8,008 nt of DNA from assembly GCA_026416755.1 (NCBI GenBank), contig JAOAEP010000056.1, positions 1 through 8,008 on the forward strand, read 5' to 3'. Shown one piece after another: positions 1 to 6,878 of this stretch. The stretch is from a bacterium. GTDB lineage: Bacteria; Ratteibacteria; UBA8468; B48-G9; JAFGKM01. The notes under the pieces are model-generated. The model did not search any database and had not been told where the DNA came from. It saw only the letters and a list, made by a program, of their open reading frames with translations. Numbering within the stretch: the stretch's first letter is position 1; every line of letters starts with the position of its first letter. A program made the translations under genes and the position numbers.

Positions 1-1
1 T

Positions 2-1921
2 AAGAGACAGTATTATTATTTATCACACACTCCTGTGATAGAAGGAAGTGAAAGTATTTTAATAGAAACAAGGGATAGATATAGACCGGATATTGTGATT
101 AGAGTAAAGAAAATGAGTTATGGACAGGATTACTGGATTGATTATTATACAGGTGCCATACTTTTTAAATTTCCGATTCCTTCAATGGATATTAATTTTA
201 ATCCCGTATTTATAATTGTAAGTTATGAAAGTGAAATAGAAGATAAAAAATATAATATTTTTGGTGGTAGATTGACTTATAAACCTGTTGAAAATCTTGA
301 AATTGGGTTGACTTCTATAACAGAAGAAAAAGAAATTGATAACTATAATCTATTGGGAACTGATATAAAAGTTAAATTGCCCTTGAATACAATCATGAGA
401 GTGGAATTTGCAAAAACACACTCATTATTTAATATAGACGGGATTTATACTCCAAAAGATGGGAAAGGATATCTTTTTGAAATAAAAAGTTCTCCAAATG
501 AAAATTTATCAATAAGTGCTTATTATAAAAAAACAGATGATTATTTTGATAATATTTCAGCGACTGAAATAATGAGAGGAAGTGAAAAATATGGGGCAGA
601 TTTCAATTATTTTTTAAAAAGTAAAAACACCTCAATTTATGGTAAATATTTTAACGAAAAGGATAAACTTAATGATACATTTTACGAAAATATTTCTCTT
701 GGATTTGGGAAAAAATTTGAGAGTTTAAAATTTAGAATTGAAACATATTATGAACATTCAAATAATAAATACATTCCACCAACAAACCCTACATCTCGTT
801 ATCCTTTTGATATAAGTGAATATTTGCTTGAAGAATCTCTTGGGTTAAAATTCTCCATTGAGAAAAAATTTTCTCAAAATTTTACATTTATTGGTGAATA
901 CAAAAGTAATTTATTATCAAATGCGGGTAATATGGGTCATATCGGACTTGAATATAATTTAGAGAAAAATAGAAAAATTTATTTCAGAGAATTTTTTGCA
1001 AAATTTGAAGAACGTTTGGAAAACAGGGGGATTTTTGGGATAGAATCTGAAATATTTACCAATACAGTTGCTTTTAATGAATACCGTCTTTTAGATGGGA
1101 TTGAAGGGAGAAGTTTACAGCAGAGTATTGGTTTAAGAAATAGATTTTTGCTTGGAGAGAATATAACAGGTAATATTTCAATAGAGAACCTGCATACTTT
1201 AAAAGGTCAGGAAAGAAAAAACCAACCCGATGCTTTTGCAATAGGCGTTGGCTTTGAATATTTACCAAAAGAGCACATAAAAGTAATAAGTCGCTTGGAA
1301 TATCGCAATGAAACTGATGGGAACTCTAAACTGGGCGAATTAGGGTGCGCTTATAAGTATAATCCTTCATGGACTTTTTTTATGAAAGAAAGATTTTATT
1401 CTGACAGATTTGATAATACTTCAAATATTAACTCAAAAACTTTATTGGGTTTTGCTTATAGACCAATAGATAATGATAAATTTAATGCAATTGGAAAGGT
1501 AGAACTTAAAAGAGAAGAAAATAGTTCTTTTAAAGATAATTCTTATATTTTTTCATTTGAGGGTCTTTATCAGTTAAATGAAAAAACCCAGATCAGCGGT
1601 AAATATGCAGGGAAATTTGTAAAAAGTTTAAATACTGATACCTATACAGACCTCATTGGAGTAAAAATTACAAGAGATTTAAATAACCGTTTTGATATCT
1701 CTGCAGAATACAGAATTTTAAGAAATAATGAAATAGGCAGTATTAGTCATGGTGGCTCTTTAGAAATTGGTTATAGTATATTTAAGAACATATATCTTTC
1801 TTTTGGATATTCATTTGACAAGTTTGACAATGATTTGAGAGGAGATTTTTATTATAATAAAGGGCCCTTCATTAGATTAAGAATAAAGTTTAGTGAAAAC
1901 AGTTTCAATTTTTTCCATTGA
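2..1921 (+). CDS. Outer-membrane beta-barrel surface protein, C-terminal part (5' end outside window)
   Basis: The reading frame is open from base 2 to the TGA at 1919-1921, giving 639 visible residues. A GTG at 35 is in frame, but coding continues upstream of it in the same style, so the true start and any signal peptide lie left of the window. Visible residues 43-61 carry a pattern I know from large diderm surface proteins (DYWIDYYTGAI followed by F-FPIPS), and a beta-hairpin ending in VFIIVSYE follows. The remaining roughly 560 residues are short alternating polar/hydrophobic strands rich in Tyr, Phe, Asn and Gly, with no long hydrophobic helix, as expected for a transmembrane beta-barrel. 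The end (KNIYLSFGYSFDKFDNDL, then GPFIRLRIKF at about 621-630) resembles a conserved C-terminal barrel module; the last strand is followed by nine extra residues. Its ligand and function are unknown. A promoter follows immediately, so it is probably the last gene of its own unit. Confidence 0.68.
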   Translation, partial: KRQYYYLSHTPVIEGSESILIETRDRYRPDIVIRVKKMSYGQDYWIDYYTGAILFKFPIPSMDINFNPVFIIVSYESEIEDKKYNIFGGRLTYKPVENLEIGLTSITEEKEIDNYNLLGTDIKVKLPLNTIMRVEFAKTHSLFNIDGIYTPKDGKGYLFEIKSSPNENLSISAYYKKTDDYFDNISATEIMRGSEKYGADFNYFLKSKNTSIYGKYFNEKDKLNDTFYENISLGFGKKFESLKFRIETYYEHSNNKYIPPTNPTSRYPFDISEYLLEESLGLKFSIEKKFSQNFTFIGEYKSNLLSNAGNMGHIGLEYNLEKNRKIYFREFFAKFEERLENRGIFGIESEIFTNTVAFNEYRLLDGIEGRSLQQSIGLRNRFLLGENITGNISIENLHTLKGQERKNQPDAFAIGVGFEYLPKEHIKVISRLEYRNETDGNSKLGELGCAYKYNPSWTFFMKERFYSDRFDNTSNINSKTLLGFAYRPIDNDKFNAIGKVELKREENSSFKDNSYIFSFEGLYQLNEKTQISGKYAGKFVKSLNTDTYTDLIGVKITRDLNNRFDISAEYRILRNNEIGSISHGGSLEIGYSIFKNIYLSFGYSFDKFDNDLRGDFYYNKGPFIRLRIKFSENSFNFFH

Positions 1922-1928
1922 TGCTTTT

Positions 1929-1962
1929 TTGACCTTTCAATTTTTATTAATTATAGTATAAT
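1929..1962 (+). promoter_or_regulatory. Sigma70-type promoter for the DUF6485-DUF362-mnmG-gfo-rsfS unit
   Basis: TTGACC (1929-1934) is separated by 17 bp from TATAGT (1952-1957); each hexamer matches the sigma70 consensus at five of six positions. A perfect TATAAT follows at 1957-1962, overlapping the first -10 by one base, with only a weak TTTCAA 16 bp upstream. Transcription would start near 1964-1971 depending on which -10 is used. This is 7 bp past the stop of the barrel gene and is the best promoter seen ahead of the five-gene plus-strand run. The start site is inferred. Confidence 0.62.
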
Positions 1963-1971
1963 CTAAAAAAC

Positions 1972-2007
1972 ATGGATAAAAAGGAGGGAAAATGGCTGAA
2001 TGTTTAA
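1972..2007 (+). other. Possible 11-codon upstream ORF overlapping the DUF6485 start
   Basis: An ATG at 1972 opens a short frame encoding MDKKEGKWLNV and stops with TAA at 2005-2007. It contains the Shine-Dalgarno sequence of the next gene and overlaps that gene's start in a different frame. It has no ribosome binding site of its own, but its ATG lies 9 nt after TATAAT (1957-1962), so it could be the 5' end of a leaderless transcript. If translated, it would carry ribosomes over the start of the DUF6485 gene. It may equally be a chance ORF. Confidence 0.22.
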
Positions 2008-2207
2008 ACTTAGAAAGAAATTTAAAAAATTGTGGGTGTTCATATAAGAGTTGTGGCAAAAGAGGGATTTGTTGTGAATGTTTAAGTTCTCACTGGGCAA
2101 GAAAGGAATTACCAGGATGTTTATTTCCTCCAGAAGCAGAAAAAACATATAATAGGTCAATTGAATATTTTATAAAGGTCTGGAGTGAAAAACTTAAATT
2201 AAAATAA
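1992..2207 (+). CDS. Small cysteine-rich DUF6485 family protein
   Basis: This 71-residue protein has eight cysteines: C4, C14, C16, C21, C27, C28, C30 and C43. The spacing, the ICCECL stretch (26-31) and the LPGC-FPPEAEKTY segment (40-53) followed by RSIEYFI match what I recall of the DUF6485 family, which has no assigned function. The cysteine clusters suggest a metal (zinc or Fe-S) or redox site; that is inference. It has no signal peptide or membrane segment, so it is probably cytoplasmic. The start is ATG 1992, preceded by AAGGAGGG at 1981-1988 with a rather short 3-4 nt gap; no other in-frame ATG gives a family-like N-terminus. It is the first full-length gene after the 1929-1962 promoter and lies 32 nt before the DUF362 gene, so the two are probably co-transcribed and may be functionally linked. 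The length looks complete. Confidence 0.85.
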   Translation: MAECLNLERNLKNCGCSYKSCGKRGICCECLSSHWARKELPGCLFPPEAEKTYNRSIEYFIKVWSEKLKLK

Positions 2208-2239
2208 ATTCAAAAAAAATTCATAAAAAGGAGATAAAA

Positions 2240-3283
2240 ATGACAAATGTTTACTTTTTACCTATTGAAAAAATAGGGAAATTTGAAGAATTTTTGGATA
2301 AATTTAATTTTCTAAAAAACTTTCAAAATAACGATAAAATTGCACTTAAAATTCATTTTGGTAATTCACACCATAAAAATCAAGTTCCTCCAGAATTTCT
2401 TTTTCCAGTTGTTGAAAAATTGAAAGAGCAAAAAGTATTTGGTATTTTGACTGATACAAATGTTTTATATAGAGGAGAAAGAGATGACACTTTTTCACAT
2501 CTTGAGATTGTTTATAAAAATGGATATGATAAACTTGGAACACCTATTCTAATTGCGGGTGGTTTTGATGCTGATTATGAGTTTGATATTGAAATAGATG
2601 GTAAACATTTTAAAAAACTATATTATGCAAAAGAATATGAAAAATTTGATGGTATGATTGCTATAACACATTTTAAAGGACATATGCTTTCGGGTATAGG
2701 AGGAACACTTAAAAATGTAGGTATGGGTTGTGCTTCAAGAAAAGGTAAATTTGCGATGCATTCAAATTTAACTCCAATTATTAATTTGTCCACCTGTACA
2801 GGTTGCGAAAAATGTTCAAACGAGTGTCCATTTGGAGCAATAAGTATTAAAGAAAAAAAAGCATATATTGATAAAAATAAATGTAAAGGTTGTGCTTGGT
2901 GTGTTCATGTATGTCCCTTTGGTGCAATTAATATTCCATGGTCAAGTGTCAAACCTGAAGAATTTCAAGAGAGAATTGTGGAATATGCTTATGGTTTAAT
3001 AAAATTCTATAAAAATAAATTTCTATCAATAAATTTTCTTATAAATATAGCAGGAGATTGTGATTGTTGTTCAAATCCAGGGGAAATATTATCAAAAGAT
3101 ATAGGTGTATGTATTTCTGAAGACCCTGTAGCAGTTGATAAATGTTCTTCTGATTTAGTTAAGGAAATAAATGGGAAAGATGTTTTTTTAGAAATTAAGC
3201 CCAAAATTGATTATAGGAGACAATTTGATTATGCAGAAAAAATTGGACTTGGTACTACAAAATATAGATTAATTGTTTTTTAA
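2240..3283 (+). CDS. DUF362 domain protein with two 4Fe-4S ferredoxin clusters
   Basis: The 347-residue protein is a DUF362 fold with a bacterial dicluster ferredoxin domain inside it. The N-terminal half carries the hallmark ALKIHFG stretch and the HFKGHMLSGIGGTLKNVGMG region. Two Cys-x2-Cys-x2-Cys-x3-Cys-Pro motifs follow, C186/C189/C192/C196 and C215/C218/C221/C225, each ending CPFGAI, which indicates two 4Fe-4S clusters. The C-terminal part has CDCC (274-277) and the family motif DIGVCISEDPVAVD (287-300), so extra cysteines could bind a further metal. No signal peptide or membrane helix is seen, so it is probably cytoplasmic. The biochemical role of DUF362 proteins is not settled; electron transfer or a reductase role is inference. 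AAGGAG at 2228-2233, 6 nt before ATG 2240, supports the start. It lies between the DUF6485 gene and mnmG, in the same frame as mnmG but separated from it by a TAA stop. Confidence 0.9.
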   Translation: MTNVYFLPIEKIGKFEEFLDKFNFLKNFQNNDKIALKIHFGNSHHKNQVPPEFLFPVVEKLKEQKVFGILTDTNVLYRGERDDTFSHLEIVYKNGYDKLGTPILIAGGFDADYEFDIEIDGKHFKKLYYAKEYEKFDGMIAITHFKGHMLSGIGGTLKNVGMGCASRKGKFAMHSNLTPIINLSTCTGCEKCSNECPFGAISIKEKKAYIDKNKCKGCAWCVHVCPFGAINIPWSSVKPEEFQERIVEYAYGLIKFYKNKFLSINFLINIAGDCDCCSNPGEILSKDIGVCISEDPVAVDKCSSDLVKEINGKDVFLEIKPKIDYRRQFDYAEKIGLGTTKYRLIVF

Positions 3284-3304
3284 AACTTAAATTCTTCTAT
3301 TCAT

Positions 3305-5101
3305 ATGAAAAAATTTGATATTGTTGTAATAGGTGGTGGTCATGCTGGTATTGAAAGTGTTATGGCCTGTAAAAAAATGGGGGTAGAAGTTTTACTCATT
3401 ACATTTGAAAAAGAAAAAATCGGTTATATGTCATGTAATCCTGCAATTGGTGGAGTTGGCAAAGGACAGATTGTTAAAGAAATTGATGCCCTCGGTGGAG
3501 AGATGGCAAAAGCAACGGATAAAACGGGTATTCAATTTAGAACTTTAAACAGTTCAAAGGGACCTGCTGTATGGTCAAGTAGAGCACAGGTGGATAGAAA
3601 AAAATATAACCAATATATGGTAGATTTGATAGAAAAAAATGTTGAAATTATAGAAGGTGAAGTTACAGATATAATTGTAAAAGATAAAACTGTATTAGGC
3701 GTTGAAATAAATGGAGAAGAATTTATATCTTCAAAATGTGTAATTCTTGCTCCAGGGACTTTTTTAAATGGAGTTATTCATATAGGACTTGAAAGTTTTC
3801 CTGCAGGTAGAATTGAAGATAAAAAAGTAAGTAATCTTTCTAAAAAACTTAAAAATTATGGTTTTGATATTTTAAGATTTAAAACAGGTACATGTGCTAG
3901 GCTTGATGGAAATACGATTGATTTTACTTTACTTATTCCACAAAATGGGGATGAAAAAATAAGACCTTTTTCGTTTTCTACTGAAAAGATTGAAATTGAA
4001 CAACTTCCTTGTTATATTACTTACACAAATGAAAAAACTCATCAGATAATTAGGAAAAATTTAGATAGGTCTCCTTTATTTACCGGTAAAATTACTGGAA
4101 CAGGTGTTAGATATTGCCCTTCCATTGAAGATAAAGTAGTAAAATTTCCTCATCATAATAGACATCATATTTTTTTAGAGCCAGAAGGAAGGGAAATTAA
4201 TGTTTATTATCCAAATGGAATTTCTACAAGTTTACCTATTGATGTTCAAGATGAATTTATTCATACCATAAGAGGACTTGAAAATGTGAAAATTTTAAGA
4301 TATGGTTATGGGATTGAACATGATGTTGTAAATCCGTTGCAAATATATCCAACCCTTGAGACAAAAATTATTGAAAATTTATTTTTAGCAGGGCAAATCA
4401 ATGGAACAACAGGTTATGAAGAAGCAGGTGGCCAGGGATTGATTGCAGGAATAAATGCCTCTTTAAAAATTAAAAAACAAAAACCATTAATACTTGATAG
4501 AACAACAAGTTATATAGGTGTTTTAATAGATGACCTAACTACAAAAGGAACAAATGAGCCATATAGAATGTTTACTTCAAGAGTAGAATATAGATTGTTA
4601 ATAAGAGAAGATAACGCTGATATAAGATTGAGAGAAATTGGATATAAACTTGGACTTGTAAGTAAAGAGGAATGGGAAAAAACAAGAGAAAAAATTGAAA
4701 ATATAAATAAAATTAAAGAGGATTTGAAGAGTAAAAAAATTAAAGTTGATGGTAAAAGTGTTTCTCTTTTTGAATATATAAGAAGGCCTGGAATTAAATT
4801 GACTGATTTTGTGAGAAATTTTAAAGATGATGTTCTTTTTACTACGGAGGTTGAAATAAAATATGCTCCATATATTGAAAGAAATTTAAAAGAAATAGAA
4901 GAATTTAAGAATCTTGAAAGGATAAAAATACCACCTGATATTGACTATGATAAAATCCCAGGACTTTCTCTTGAAATAAAAGAAAAACTTTCAAAATTCA
5001 AACCATTAACTCTTGGACAAGCAAGTAGAATTTCAGGGATAACACCTTCAGCAGTTGTAATACTTATGGTTTATCTGAAAAAAGGAGGGGGGTATGAATG
5101 A
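3305..5101 (+). CDS. mnmG: tRNA uridine-5-carboxymethylaminomethyl modification enzyme MnmG (GidA)
   Basis: MnmG works with MnmE (not in this window) to install the cmnm5 group at wobble U34 of certain tRNAs, using FAD, NADH and a methylene-tetrahydrofolate carbon. Its 598 residues compare with about 629 in E. coli. Visible features are the FAD-binding IGGGHAGIE (9-17), SCNPAIGGVGKGQIVKEIDA (43-62), the strongly conserved LNSSKGPAVWSSRAQVDR (81-98), RYCPSIEDK (269-277) with catalytic-type C271, the AGQINGTTGYEEAGGQG signature (362-378), and the helical C-terminal part that binds MnmE and tRNA. Two departures: KTGTPPR of E. coli is KTGTCAR here (193-199), and the residue before RYC is Val rather than Pro. 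ATG 3305 is the only sensible start: an in-frame TAA lies 24 nt upstream, yet no Shine-Dalgarno sequence is visible, unlike its neighbours. The 3' end overlaps the next gene by 8 nt. Confidence 0.97.
   Translation: MKKFDIVVIGGGHAGIESVMACKKMGVEVLLITFEKEKIGYMSCNPAIGGVGKGQIVKEIDALGGEMAKATDKTGIQFRTLNSSKGPAVWSSRAQVDRKKYNQYMVDLIEKNVEIIEGEVTDIIVKDKTVLGVEINGEEFISSKCVILAPGTFLNGVIHIGLESFPAGRIEDKKVSNLSKKLKNYGFDILRFKTGTCARLDGNTIDFTLLIPQNGDEKIRPFSFSTEKIEIEQLPCYITYTNEKTHQIIRKNLDRSPLFTGKITGTGVRYCPSIEDKVVKFPHHNRHHIFLEPEGREINVYYPNGISTSLPIDVQDEFIHTIRGLENVKILRYGYGIEHDVVNPLQIYPTLETKIIENLFLAGQINGTTGYEEAGGQGLIAGINASLKIKKQKPLILDRTTSYIGVLIDDLTTKGTNEPYRMFTSRVEYRLLIREDNADIRLREIGYKLGLVSKEEWEKTREKIENINKIKEDLKSKKIKVDGKSVSLFEYIRRPGIKLTDFVRNFKDDVLFTTEVEIKYAPYIERNLKEIEEFKNLERIKIPPDIDYDKIPGLSLEIKEKLSKFKPLTLGQASRISGITPSAVVILMVYLKKGGGYE
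5081..5088 (+). promoter_or_regulatory. Shine-Dalgarno sequence of the oxidoreductase gene, inside the mnmG 3' end
   Basis: AAAGGAGG, followed by four more G residues, lies 5 nt before ATG 5094. It encodes part of the Lys-Lys-Gly-Gly-Gly tail of MnmG. The next gene therefore starts before mnmG stops, in an ATGAATGA overlap, which favours translational coupling of the two proteins. Confidence 0.75.
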
Positions 5102-6074
5102 AAAAGTTAAAGTTGGTATTATTGGAGCAGGTGGTAGAGCAAATTTTCAAGCAAGGGCAATTATGAATTTTAAAAATGGGGAAGTTCTTATGGTTTATTC
5201 ACCTTTTGAAGAAGAAGTTAAAAATTTTTCTGAAAAATATGGAATTAAATATACAACTTCCCTTGAGGATATTTTAACCACTAAAGAGATTGAAGCAATA
5301 ACAGTTTCTACACCAAATGCAACACATTATGAAATTGTTAAAAAGGGACTTTTAAATAATAAAAATGTTCTTGTTGAATACCCACCTACTTTAAATCTTG
5401 AAGAACTTGATGAACTTATAAACTTGGCAAAAGAGAAAAATCTTGTTTTCTGGGTGAGTTTAACACAACTATTTGAAAATCCTTATTATACAATAAAGAA
5501 ACACTTAAATTTATTGGAAAAACCTATCTATTCATATTATTCTTATATTTCCTCCTTTATAGGTGGATGGTATTCAAAAGTTTCCCTTACAGGTCCTATA
5601 TATATATGGCAACACTTTCACTATGTCACACAACTACTTGGTTTATGGAAGGACATTGAAGAAGTATCTGCTTTTGAAAATATTGAATATTCTCAAAATG
5701 GAGATATAAGTTCTTGTTTTTCAATTATGAATTTAAAATTTTCTTCAGGGTTTATATCCACAATTGAATTTGGTATGGGAATAAAAAATGTTTCTGATAA
5801 TAGGATAAAATATTTAGGAGAGGGTGGTTTTTTTTATTATGAAAAAGGTAAACTCTATTTCATCAATAAAAAAGATGGTAAAAAAGAAATAGAAATGGAA
5901 AAAATTGACATTGGAATAGATACATATAATTTTCTTGAAAAAGTTAAAGAAAAAAAATTAAATATTGAAAGAGCGATAGAAGCAAGAGAAATTTTAAAAA
6001 TATGTCTTTGTGCTGAAATTTCTTCAAAAGAAAAAAGAATAGTGAAAATAAAGGAAAATTTTAGGGAAATTTAA
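5094..6074 (+). CDS. Gfo/Idh/MocA family NAD(P)-dependent oxidoreductase with an EYP motif
   Basis: This 326-residue protein has the family's N-terminal Rossmann fold: VGIIGAGGRANFQARA (7-22), then ITVSTPNATHYEIVKKGL (69-86). The position that is normally Glu-Lys-Pro reads E95-Y96-P97, so the lysine that assists catalysis in sugar dehydrogenases of this family is missing. Biliverdin reductases of the same superfamily carry Glu-Tyr-Pro here, which is a resemblance and not an assignment. The C-terminal alpha/beta domain contains WQHFHYVTQLLG (172-183), where H174 or H176 would correspond to the usual active-site histidine. The second domain is short and the total length is slightly below typical members (about 330-390). 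It is cytoplasmic, with no signal peptide. The substrate cannot be read from sequence. The start at ATG 5094 overlaps mnmG by 8 nt behind a strong AAAGGAGG, and rsfS follows 15 nt after its stop, so it belongs to the housekeeping operon. Confidence 0.88.
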   Translation: MNEKVKVGIIGAGGRANFQARAIMNFKNGEVLMVYSPFEEEVKNFSEKYGIKYTTSLEDILTTKEIEAITVSTPNATHYEIVKKGLLNNKNVLVEYPPTLNLEELDELINLAKEKNLVFWVSLTQLFENPYYTIKKHLNLLEKPIYSYYSYISSFIGGWYSKVSLTGPIYIWQHFHYVTQLLGLWKDIEEVSAFENIEYSQNGDISSCFSIMNLKFSSGFISTIEFGMGIKNVSDNRIKYLGEGGFFYYEKGKLYFINKKDGKKEIEMEKIDIGIDTYNFLEKVKEKKLNIERAIEAREILKICLCAEISSKEKRIVKIKENFREI

Positions 6075-6076
6075 GG

Positions 6077-6082
6077 TATAAT
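6077..6082 (+). promoter_or_regulatory. Possible -10 element for a leaderless rsfS transcript
   Basis: A perfect TATAAT lies in the 15-nt gap between the oxidoreductase stop and the rsfS ATG, with 7 nt between it and the start codon. A transcript initiated here would begin at or next to the ATG. No convincing -35 hexamer is found 16-18 bp upstream, so the case rests on the hexamer and its position; in AT-rich DNA it may be chance. Confidence 0.3.
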
Positions 6083-6089
6083 ATTATAA

Positions 6090-6428
6090 ATGAAATATAA
6101 TACCAATTTGAGAAAAATAAAAAAAATAGTCAATTTAATAAACGACAAAAAGGGAGAAAATACAATAATTCTTGATTTAAAAAATCTAACATGGATTACT
6201 GACTATTTCATCATTACCTCGGGAGAATCACTTATTCAAACAAAAGCGATAGCGGAAAACATAATTAGCAATATTAAAGAAGTACCTGTATCTATTGAGG
6301 GTATAGAAGATGGGAGATGGATACTTATTGATTATGGAGAAATAATAATCCATATTTTTTTAAATGAAACTCGTGAATATTATAAACTTGAGAAATTATG
6401 GGCTGATGCTAAAATTATTGAAATTTAA
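6090..6428 (+). CDS. rsfS: Ribosomal silencing factor RsfS
   Basis: RsfS binds ribosomal protein L14 (uL14) on the large subunit and blocks joining with the small subunit, slowing translation when nutrients run low. The 112-residue length is typical. Family features in order are LDLKNLTWITDYFIITSG (about 29-46), the Q-x3-IAENI helix (about 50-58), the EGIEDGRWILIDYGEIIIHIF stretch (about 70-90), and NETREYYKLEKLWADA (about 92-107), where the acidic/aromatic surface that contacts L14 lies. The gene is commonly next to nadD in other bacteria; here it follows the oxidoreductase by 15 nt and nadD is absent. There is no good Shine-Dalgarno: only AAGG 13 nt upstream, overlapping the previous stop. 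Translation may depend on coupling or on a leaderless transcript from the TATAAT at 6077. Its stop codon overlaps that of the convergent membrane-protein gene within TTAA at 6425-6428. Confidence 0.95.
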   Translation: MKYNTNLRKIKKIVNLINDKKGENTIILDLKNLTWITDYFIITSGESLIQTKAIAENIISNIKEVPVSIEGIEDGRWILIDYGEIIIHIFLNETREYYKLEKLWADAKIIEI

Positions 6429-6871
6429 TTTTTATTGATATTTTTAACATATTCTATTACTTTATTTACAGCATCTGCAAGTGACTTATAAAAATCCTTT
6501 TTTCTCAATTTTATAAACTCTACATTTTTGCCTTCCGCAAGTTCTCTTAATGTTTTTTCTATTCTATAAAGAGGACCAGCAATCCTATGAAGGAATCTTA
6601 TTTGAAGATAAAAAACGAGAAAAAGGAGAACCACCATTAAAATCCCTATTCTTTTAAGTAGAAGTGAATTAATTGTTTGGATTATCTCAAGGATATCTAC
6701 TGTTTTTTTCTCAATTTCAAATTGAGATAAAATTGTATTAAAAGTTATAAAATATGTAAGGCCTCCCACAAGAATTATAACCAATATAATAAAGTAAACT
6801 GTAATACCACTAAATATAAACTGAACAGGTTTATTTATAAGATACTTTCTTCTTTTATATTTTTTTTCCAT
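6425..6871 (-). CDS. Two-TM membrane protein with a HAMP-like domain and no output domain
   Basis: The 148-residue protein has a basic N-terminus (KKYKRRK, 3-9), a first transmembrane helix at about 17-43, a short periplasmic stretch of about 25 residues, a second helix at about 71-92, and a cytoplasmic HAMP-like segment at about 93-146. The HAMP part begins HRIAGPLYRIEKTLRELAEG (95-114) and continues into a second amphipathic helix, KDFYKSLADAVNKVIEYV (125-142). HAMP domains normally pass signals from membrane sensors to kinase, cyclase or chemotaxis domains, but this protein ends there. Small proteins of this layout with an HRIAGPLYRIE motif are known in other diderm bacteria, without a settled function. 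ATG 6871 follows the pseudopilin stop by 7 nt, with a modest AGGTG (6876-6880) overlapping that stop, so the two genes are probably co-transcribed and translationally coupled. A role in assembly or signalling linked to the pilin-like protein is inference. Confidence 0.78.
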   Translation of the reverse strand: MEKKYKRRKYLINKPVQFIFSGITVYFIILVIILVGGLTYFITFNTILSQFEIEKKTVDILEIIQTINSLLLKRIGILMVVLLFLVFYLQIRFLHRIAGPLYRIEKTLRELAEGKNVEFIKLRKKDFYKSLADAVNKVIEYVKNINKN

Positions 6872-6878
6872 TTTTCAC

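Noticed and set aside
35..37. GTG 35 as the true start of the barrel gene
   Set aside because: The frame stays open to the window's left edge with similar composition, there is no ribosome binding site before it, and no signal peptide follows it, although an outer-membrane protein needs one.
1074..1268. Minus-strand open frame inside the barrel gene (similar small frames at 1963-2160, 2346-2543 and 3007-3204)
   Set aside because: These are antisense to well-supported genes, resemble no family I know, lack ribosome binding sites and have the composition expected of shadow frames.
1894..1914. Possible intrinsic terminator: TGAAA-ACAG-TTTCA followed by a T-rich run at the end of the barrel gene
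   Set aside because: The stem is only 5 bp and AT-rich, and it lies inside the coding sequence before the stop, so a stable terminator hairpin is not supported.
3287..3305. TTAAAT (3287-3292) as a -10 for a separate mnmG promoter
   Set aside because: It matches the consensus at only four positions, has no -35 partner at 16-18 bp, and lies 12 nt from the ATG; such hexamers are expected by chance in this AT-rich DNA.
5081..5101. A6/G6 runs at the mnmG-oxidoreductase overlap as a programmed frameshift producing a fusion
   Set aside because: The downstream gene has its own ATG at a good distance from a strong Shine-Dalgarno, so ordinary translational coupling explains the overlap.
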